Made by a program: the position numbers and the translations under genes. Positions 57,237 through 64,000 of a stretch of DNA of 64,000 nucleotides are shown here, piece by piece. Numbering within the stretch: position 1 is the first letter of the stretch; each line of letters begins with the position of its first letter. A model generated the notes under the pieces. That model had not been told where the DNA came from. It saw only the letters and a program-made list of their open reading frames with translations, and did not search any database. Source of the DNA: Immersiella caudata. Taxonomy: Eukaryota > Ascomycota > Sordariomycetes > Sordariales > Lasiosphaeriaceae. Location of the stretch: the NCBI GenBank assembly GCA_030512335.1, contig JAULSU010000001.1:5518001-5582000 (forward strand), given 5' to 3'.

Positions 57237-60200
57237 AATGCTGCCAGCTCTGCCCCGCCGAGGTCAAGCGTCCAAGGGCCGCGGGGAACCGACTCGCAGC
57301 CACGCGGGCGACCAGGCGTGGGCGGCGGAGGCCAGACAGCACCGAAACACCACGCAGTACGGATACCACGGCCGCCCGGATAGACTCCCCAGCAGCATGA
57401 GCGATATGTGAGTGCTGTGTAATAAGCAACTGCAAGAAGACGACGTCAGGTGTCAAGCAGCTCTGTCCGGGCCACTCACACTCTGACCCGTCCGCTGGCA
57501 CAGACCTCGAGCGCGTGGCAGGGGGGAGGGATTTCCTAAACGAGGCATCAACCCAGAAACTTGGCCACCATGGTGGGATCGGAAAAGACTGGTACGGAGT
57601 CTGTGGGACGACGTCGTAGAAAATAGGGGCAGCAAATTTGCGACATCCGCGGCCAAATGCACGGCGCTTGGAGACGGGAGTGGAATGCCGCGGTCGGTAG
57701 GTGACAGGGCGGGTGGACAGGCGAAATCGCTCACTCGAGCTTTGGAGGAGAGAAAGTTTGGATGGGAAGCTGCGAAAAAGTCAACCCCGAGGTCCTGCAG
57801 GTGCGACCAGAACCAAAGTGGATACACACGATCAACCCAAGGTTAAGTGCAAGCACGGGAATGGGTGGGGGAGGAGCGTCAATGGCTGAAGTGTATTCCA
57901 GCGACATTCCTTCTTCTCGTTGTTCACTCTGCATCCGGGAAAGCGTCCGTTGACTATCCAACCTTTGCATCGCATATCAACTGCATGGTTGCACTCTGCT
58001 GAGGAGTGGTGGGTGTGCCTGTCGATGGCTCCCAGCCGCCAAGGGTCAGGGGGGAACAGCCGATTGGAAACGGGGGAGGCGAGAGCAGTGGCATCAAACA
58101 CCACCACCTCTGTTGTCGGCCGGCGCTTGTTTCTGTCCGAGACAGTTCCCTCGCAAGCGTGCTCTGGGCCCTTCAGTTTTGGCATAGGATCGTCCAAATA
58201 TTGGACACCATCCCCGGGACGTAGTTGTGCCGCCTTTTTTTTTTGACGCTCACCGCACTCGCAGCGCAAACCCATCACACCAGCAAATAGTCCATTTCGG
58301 ATGCAACGTGATACGCTCCTGCTGTATGGCTACTGGCTAGCGCGCCGCAGACTCTAGCGGCAGACGTCAAACTGCTCAGCTTGGAAGGCCATCTCGCTAT
58401 CAAATGGAGCCAGTAGAAGAACAATCTCCGCCAGAAGCCCCGTTGTCCGCCCAGCACAACTTCTGGCTGACAGAAAAGGTACCCTCTTTGGTGTTATCCA
58501 AAAAGGATGCCCGTGAGTTTTTGTTGTTAGGGGCGGAGAATCCAGGGACCGAGGACGGAGCACGGACTACACATCCGTAAGTCAGCCCACCCCAGCTTCC
58601 GCTCTTCGCCATCACCTTCAGCCCCATCGTCAGCATCCGAGCAAGACACCCTCTTGCCTTCGCCTCCGTTGCGACATCATGATGGCCGCTAAAAGCCCGG
58701 CGAAGATGACGCAGAATTGAAGAGGCGATTTGGGTTTAGGCAGCTACAGACGCGGTTGAGATTGGCCTGTGGTGTTTTGTCGGTGGCACGGGTGGCTAGT
58801 GCACCGACCATGCAGCCTGAGGCGTTGGCAGCCGGACCAATGGCGCTGCGGCAGATGTCTGGAATAGGCCCGAAAAAAAGCCACAGGTTGCTCCAATTGA
58901 TGATGAAGCATCTTTTTGCCGTCACAGCCTCTCGGAGAAGTAGCAACACACCGTCTTTGAAATCAAAAACCACAGAGTCCAAAGAAATCGGGTTGACTGC
59001 AGGATGCTTCCGTACCGGCGTACCAGCTGATTACACCTCTCGCCTAGCCAATTGGCAGGCCAAAAGCGTTTGGATCAGTCCCCCCCCATTACGGCCCCGA
59101 AGGCGGGGTCAAACTCGACTGGACGGCGCTTCACGAATCACGGCAGCATCACAAGGACGGGTTCACTGCACGAAAGAGCTCACGAGGTTAGCGGCCCCGA
59201 CGGTGTCCTCTCTTCACCGCAAACCTGCCATAGCCTCCAGCCAAACACAACAAGCAAACCAGGAGGCCGATGGAGGACGGTGTGCTTGCTGCTGCTATTC
59301 TTGGCCGCCTGTTTACCACAGGACACCGAGTGGCCCCAGTTCCAGGCAAGTCGGTCAATCATATCTCTCCCAGCTCGCAGTCGCATTTGGTTTGGTACCC
59401 ATGATCTCCGCTTGGCAATCGGCGCTCTCTGGACACGCTGAAATGATGTTAGAGGGGTTGAGGCGTTTCGCATCACTCATCACGGCGCTGCTACCGATAT
59501 CCCTGCTCGAGCGAGGTTTTGATGCGACACCTAAGAGCCTCTCCCGTCGGTTCGGAAACACTGCAGCATGAATTGAGCGATCGCTTTTTCTATTTTGGGG
59601 GCGGTCCCTCTCGCCTCTGCGCGGCGGAGAGTTTTGCCTGCAGCGCCGCAAGTGTCGACAAGCTCGTGCGATGGGTTTCAAGCACTGGCGCCCGCAGCTG
59701 CTGCAATGCTCCATCAAACCCTTGAACGGCAGATCGCCTGTGCGGAGTGGTGGATGGCCACAGGCCACTGCCGCGCTGCGCGGATTGCTGGGCAGTTCCA
59801 TCCCCGTCCCGCCGCCTGGCGGTTGTCTTCACTCGCCGACTTCAGGTACGAGCCTTCGGCGACGACGCGGGGATTTACAATCAGAACAACGTCACCGCCC
59901 GGGCCGATGGGTGGATGGTGATATATACCCGTGCCCCACGCCTGCGTTCCACGTCAAGCAAGCCCCCAGTCGCGGTGCGGGCATCCTGAGCCTTCCCGCG
60001 ATCCTTGCTGTTAGCCTCTTGTAGTGTACACGTACCTTGTTCAACCCTCGGGCATTTTGCCGACGCCCTGGGCCGCTGCGAAACAGGCCTCGCACCAACT
60101 GAAAGGCCACCCGCGGGCTTGCAAGTTGCAACGGTACCTAGTCGGGAGATCTTGAGAAGCTTGCCCCCAACCCTCACAAACGATCCCTCCCTGTTCATCC

Positions 60201-63193
60201 CAGAAATCGGCCAACCCCCTACCTCGCCGTCCGCTTCAAATCGATCCGTCACTTATCACCAGCGGCCAGCCATGCTAGCGCCTCGTCCCGCCCGTGGAAG
60301 GCACCTTAAGCCAACATGCCCAGCGGTTGCCGACGGCATATCAAGAAGAACAATACGTTCCCATATGACGGAACGCAGGCGCAATTGCTCGGTAGACAGT
60401 GGTTACGAATCGCCGCCGATGCGAGGTCAAGTGAGCCGTCAACACATGCATGAGGAAGAAACGGCTCTGCATCCGCCGACCAATTGGACGGGCTGTTCAC
60501 CAGCGAGTGGCACGACAAGTCTTTCACGCTTGGTGCCATTTGCTACAAACGAAGTTCCAGGCGGAGATGTCGACACAAGCTGCTCAGCACCTCCGATTTC
60601 ATTCTCGGCGCCAGATTCCTTCACTCGCAGTTACTTGTCAACCTAATGAACCTACCCTTTCCGCCCCTATCCAGCCCCGCCAGCGCTGTTGTCTCCGCTG
60701 GGCCGACGACGGGATTGGACAGAGTTCCCAGCAAATGCGCACGCCCCAGGGGTGCGGGCGTATCCGAAGGGAAGTGGGAGCGCGCTTCCGTGGTGGGTGC
60801 TTTGACTACCCTACCCTCGTCACACCGGGTTGATTGCGCATGCGATCTCTGGGTCAGTGGAACACGCCCACGCCCCTTCAATTATCCTGGCACACTCCAG
60901 CTCCCCCCCCCCTTCAGAAGCGTGAGAGCAGACGCGAACCGCACTTTCCCGCGCAATCGGCCCTTGTCGCCCACGATGCCCAACACGGAGGGCAGGAAGC
61001 GAGCTGGGTTTGACTTCCGGAATCTTCTCCCGCCCAGTGATCAAGCGGTTCTCGAAGAACAGCGCACCAGGCTAAAGTCTAAAAAGCACGGCGAAGCTCG
61101 AGGGTCACAACTCTGAAGCGGTGATAGTGCCTCGCATCGCGGCAATCTTCACGAAAAGCTCTACATCGTCATCAGACGGGACCCGCGTGCTGCCAATGTG
61201 GCCTACCGCGCAGGAGTCTCTATCTTCCCGTCCGTCCGTTTTCCTTTTCCTGTCGCGTCCTGCTCGCCCGGCAAGCGACGATGAGCAAGCCTACAAGCCC
61301 AATGAGAGGCCTAGCGGTCCCCGGTTTCAGCCATAGTGGAATGGACTTAGCACTCATACAGCTGGGACATGGGGTGTCCCCTCTGCCTTTTGCGGGCTGC
61401 AGAGGCCCCACAGCAGCAATAAACGATGGTCATCGCCCTTTTCAACAAGTCTTGCGAGCTCTGGGACGATACGGATATTGAAAAGTCACCTTTCCTCTTC
61501 AGTCGTCCAGGTCCGGCTTGGTGGGGGGACTGAGCGTCGCAAGCAGAATCTATATCGCGATTCTAGTAAGTTTACGCGTTGCTGAAAAGGGGGTTGCTTT
61601 GAGACCTCTGGCAACCCTCATTTCAGCAGACGCGCCGGGCGCCGCCAATGCTGATCAGCAACGCAAGCAAAGCATGAAGAACAGAGGGTCTAAACAACCA
61701 CGGTCAGTGCGCAAGGTCGCAGAATTGTCAACTAGTGCCAGGCGGCAAGGAAACGCGGTCGCGGAGAACGCCCGAGGTTTTGCCTCGTCCCATTGAGACA
61801 ATCAATGAGACTCAATTGCTGATTACGGATAAATGAAGGTTGCCAGTCAGCCATCAGTGCTTTCTGATACCGAACACACCGCGTCTTGTCGCCGGATCCA
61901 ACAATAAAACGCGGGTCCTTAATCGGCGCAAGCTGTCAGCTCCTCGCAGGCTCTCGGCTGCTGGCCCCTTGGCCGTGTTCTCCCAATTTCCGTTGTCGCT
62001 TGACCGACCCCCCAAAGCGGCAACTCTGCCCCTTGTCTCAAGGTGAAGAAGGGACTTTAGGTTGACGTTACGAAGACCCATCACGAAGGGATTCTTCGCA
62101 TAGTGTGGATGGCAAGTCGAATGTCATCCATCACATAGTAAAATCTAGGGTGACTTTCCTCAGCATCCCAAATGCAAGAAATCACCTTGTACAGATCACA
62201 AGCAGGACCGTGGAAGTGTGGACGCCTTCTTTCACCTTCGATCCCAGCATGCCACCCCTTATATTTCCCCTTGCTCCTTTTTTCCACGCCCCAATTTAGA
62301 GCAGTCGAGTTGCAGGGTACGAAGGGAGCTACCCAGCCTTACGGGTCGACAAGGAGGGCAAACCGTGTTCATTCGCTGTGCACGGTTTTTTTGTTCAAGG
62401 GGTGGTGCTGCTCGCTGCTGGCGGCTTGCGGGCTGCACTGCACAATTCCCTGGCGACAGGCCGCGACCCCCCCTACTTCGTCCTCCCCCCTACCGCCCTC
62501 ACCCATGCTGGTGCAGCCGGGAACCCTTGCCGGTGACATATTGACCAGGGGGGCAGATGCTAAGATTTGTTTTGGGGAGGCTGGGGGGAAAGGAACCTTT
62601 TTTCTCGCTTCCCCCTGCAACAGCTTGTTGGTTGCTTGGTGCGAAGATGCCTGCCGCCACTGCACAGGGCACGGCATCACACCCCCTGAATCAAAAAGCC
62701 GTGGGTTGAGATTGGGGATTTCATTCCATGTTGGACTACGACGTAACCATTGGATTGGATTGTGCATATGCGGTACGGACAGCTACCGTGCCATCGCGGA
62801 AATTTTGAGTCGGCGGAAGGGAATGACTTTGCATTGCGGAAAGCGCAGGGAGGAAGGATTTCACCCCCAAACTGTTTGTTGCCAGCTATGAGAATCGGTA
62901 CCGATTTTGGGTACCGGCTTGTTTGATGTTTGGATTGTCTAAACTGGCTGTGGATTATACCTTGGGTTTGAAACCCCGTTTGGTTTGGTTCGGAGTAGGG
63001 GATATGGCGGTTTGCATAAGGCAGGATGTGGAACCGAATTCGGGGAGGGCACAGATGACGAGCGTGCAGATACGGCAGGCACGACTTGAGCATCCAGTGA
63101 TGCGAGGAGAGATTAGCACATGGAGACAGACACACAGACGCGGTGGAATGGATGACGATGACCCGACAAACGTCCGCGGTGTGCCCGGTGCGG

Positions 63194-63226
63194 TGGGAAG
63201 GGGGGGGAAGGGGGGGGAAGGGGGGA
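63194..63226. repeat. Four G runs spaced by AA (G-quadruplex type)
   Basis: Runs of 3, 8, 8 and 6 G are separated by AA, with a 10-base period for the inner copies. This fits the sequence rule for an intramolecular G-quadruplex on the + strand. Confidence 0.7.
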
Positions 63227-64000
63227 AGAGGCGAGCAGCATGGCATGCTTTCCCGCGTGCACTGCAACGGAAGCTATTGTTTTTGCTGTTTCTGTTTCGG
63301 AGACCGCCGGCGTCGCCAATCAGATGGTCAAAGTCGGAGGGGAGGTGATATCGGTGACGACAGCGGGACTGCCGGTTCCCGCATATTCTTTCTCGCGGAG
63401 GCCGGTCGGTATCGGAGTGGATCATCGGGGTCTGGTGCTGATGGGTTGAGAAAAGGAGAGTGTCTTGCGTCGAGGACATCATCATCATCGTACTGATAGA
63501 AGCCACGACGCACAGCAGGAAGGAAAAGAAGAAGAAAAAAATCCAACTCATCCTACCGCCGAGCTTCCCTCAGGTCAAGAACATGTCGTGACCCCCTGAT
63601 GCCGCCTCACCGTTGCACGGGCTGACCATCGCCTCACCTTTCTTCCTGACGTACGTACCTTCAGCCCCCTCCAGTTTGCTGTCGTCGAACAAGCACATGG
63701 ATGCCCTCTCCTCGGCAGTTCCCCGCAAGGACTTCCCCTCAGTCAAGAGACATGGCGCTGGAACACGTACCATGCCCATGACGAAGGGAAAGAAAAGAAG
63801 GGGCGGGAAAGGGAACGAGGTCTCATGAGTGTCTAAGACAGGCGGCACCGTAGCGGATTTCCATTTGGGAATCTGTAAATGTCTCTCCCATGGGCCATGC
63901 ACGCGATGCGATGATGGTCTTGGTTGCACGAGCTGAAAAGGCGGATGTCTCACTGAGAAGGGAAAATGGGGAAGATGATCGGCATGGTTTTTATTTATTT

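Larger units (their letters stand above)
50337..64000. other. 13.7-kb gene-empty upstream region
   Basis: I find no convincing gene in this stretch. Open frames reach 284 codons (58717-59571, +) but are basic, compositionally random and overlapped on the other strand. The region lies upstream of the Gln-rich regulator, which reads away from it, so it may hold a long leader, distal control elements or non-coding RNA. It contains CT-rich and G-rich simple sequence (57185-57236, 63194-63226). Base composition is not AT-rich, so it does not look like a RIP-mutated repeat. No tRNA is recognised. Confidence 0.5.

Noticed and set aside
58717..59571. A 284-codon + strand frame in the gene-empty region.
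   Set aside because: The composition is random (many Arg, Ser, Ala), there is no motif, and frames of similar quality overlap on the minus strand.
60976..61116. A 46-codon frame (MPNTEGRKRAGFDFRNLLPP...) with a natural-looking start.
   Set aside because: It is too short, with no neighbour, splice or family support.

Overview
The window looks like chromosomal DNA of a filamentous ascomycete, most likely a Sordariomycete (this placement is inference). Genes carry short introns of about 47-66 nt with GT-AG ends and CTAAC-like branch sites. The gene content is typical of Pezizomycotina: a reducing polyketide synthase, a LaeA-like methyltransferase, a hybrid histidine kinase, Rpn5, SAICAR synthetase and a GPI-anchored aspartyl protease. 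I assigned exons by hand and checked that every spliced model is a multiple of three, except where a frame break is reported.

Layout. 1-1463: 3' part of an RNA-binding protein with zinc fingers and a G-patch. 3986-26780: a probable secondary-metabolite cluster with a LaeA-like methyltransferase (+), an O-methyltransferase (+), a highly reducing PKS (-), a 14-TM-type MFS exporter (+), an SRPBCC/cyclase-like protein (+) and a Dabb-type small protein (-). 28158-32469: hybrid histidine kinase (-). 34000-34926: ade1 (-). 36702-38189: GPI-anchored aspartyl protease (+). 38705-40351: rpn5 (+). 40663-41932: a methyltransferase-like pseudogene broken by about six frameshifts. 42231-45086: a conserved-looking protein of unknown function (-). 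47321-50336: a Gln-rich putative regulator with a duplicated domain and a 659-nt intron (-). 50337-64000: 13.7 kb with no gene I can support.

How the genes may work together. The PKS would build a reduced chain. The O-methyltransferase and perhaps the SRPBCC and Dabb proteins would tailor or fold it, and the MFS pump would export it. No pathway-specific transcription factor is visible. The PKS has a +1 frame break in the ketosynthase before the catalytic Cys, a collapsed C-methyltransferase and an atypical enoylreductase cofactor loop. The cluster may therefore be silent or decaying, unless the frame break is a sequence error.

The most unusual points are a 6-nt microexon in the LaeA-like gene, the multi-frameshift pseudogene beside intact rpn5, and the regulator whose long phase-1 intron could switch between a one-domain and a two-domain protein.
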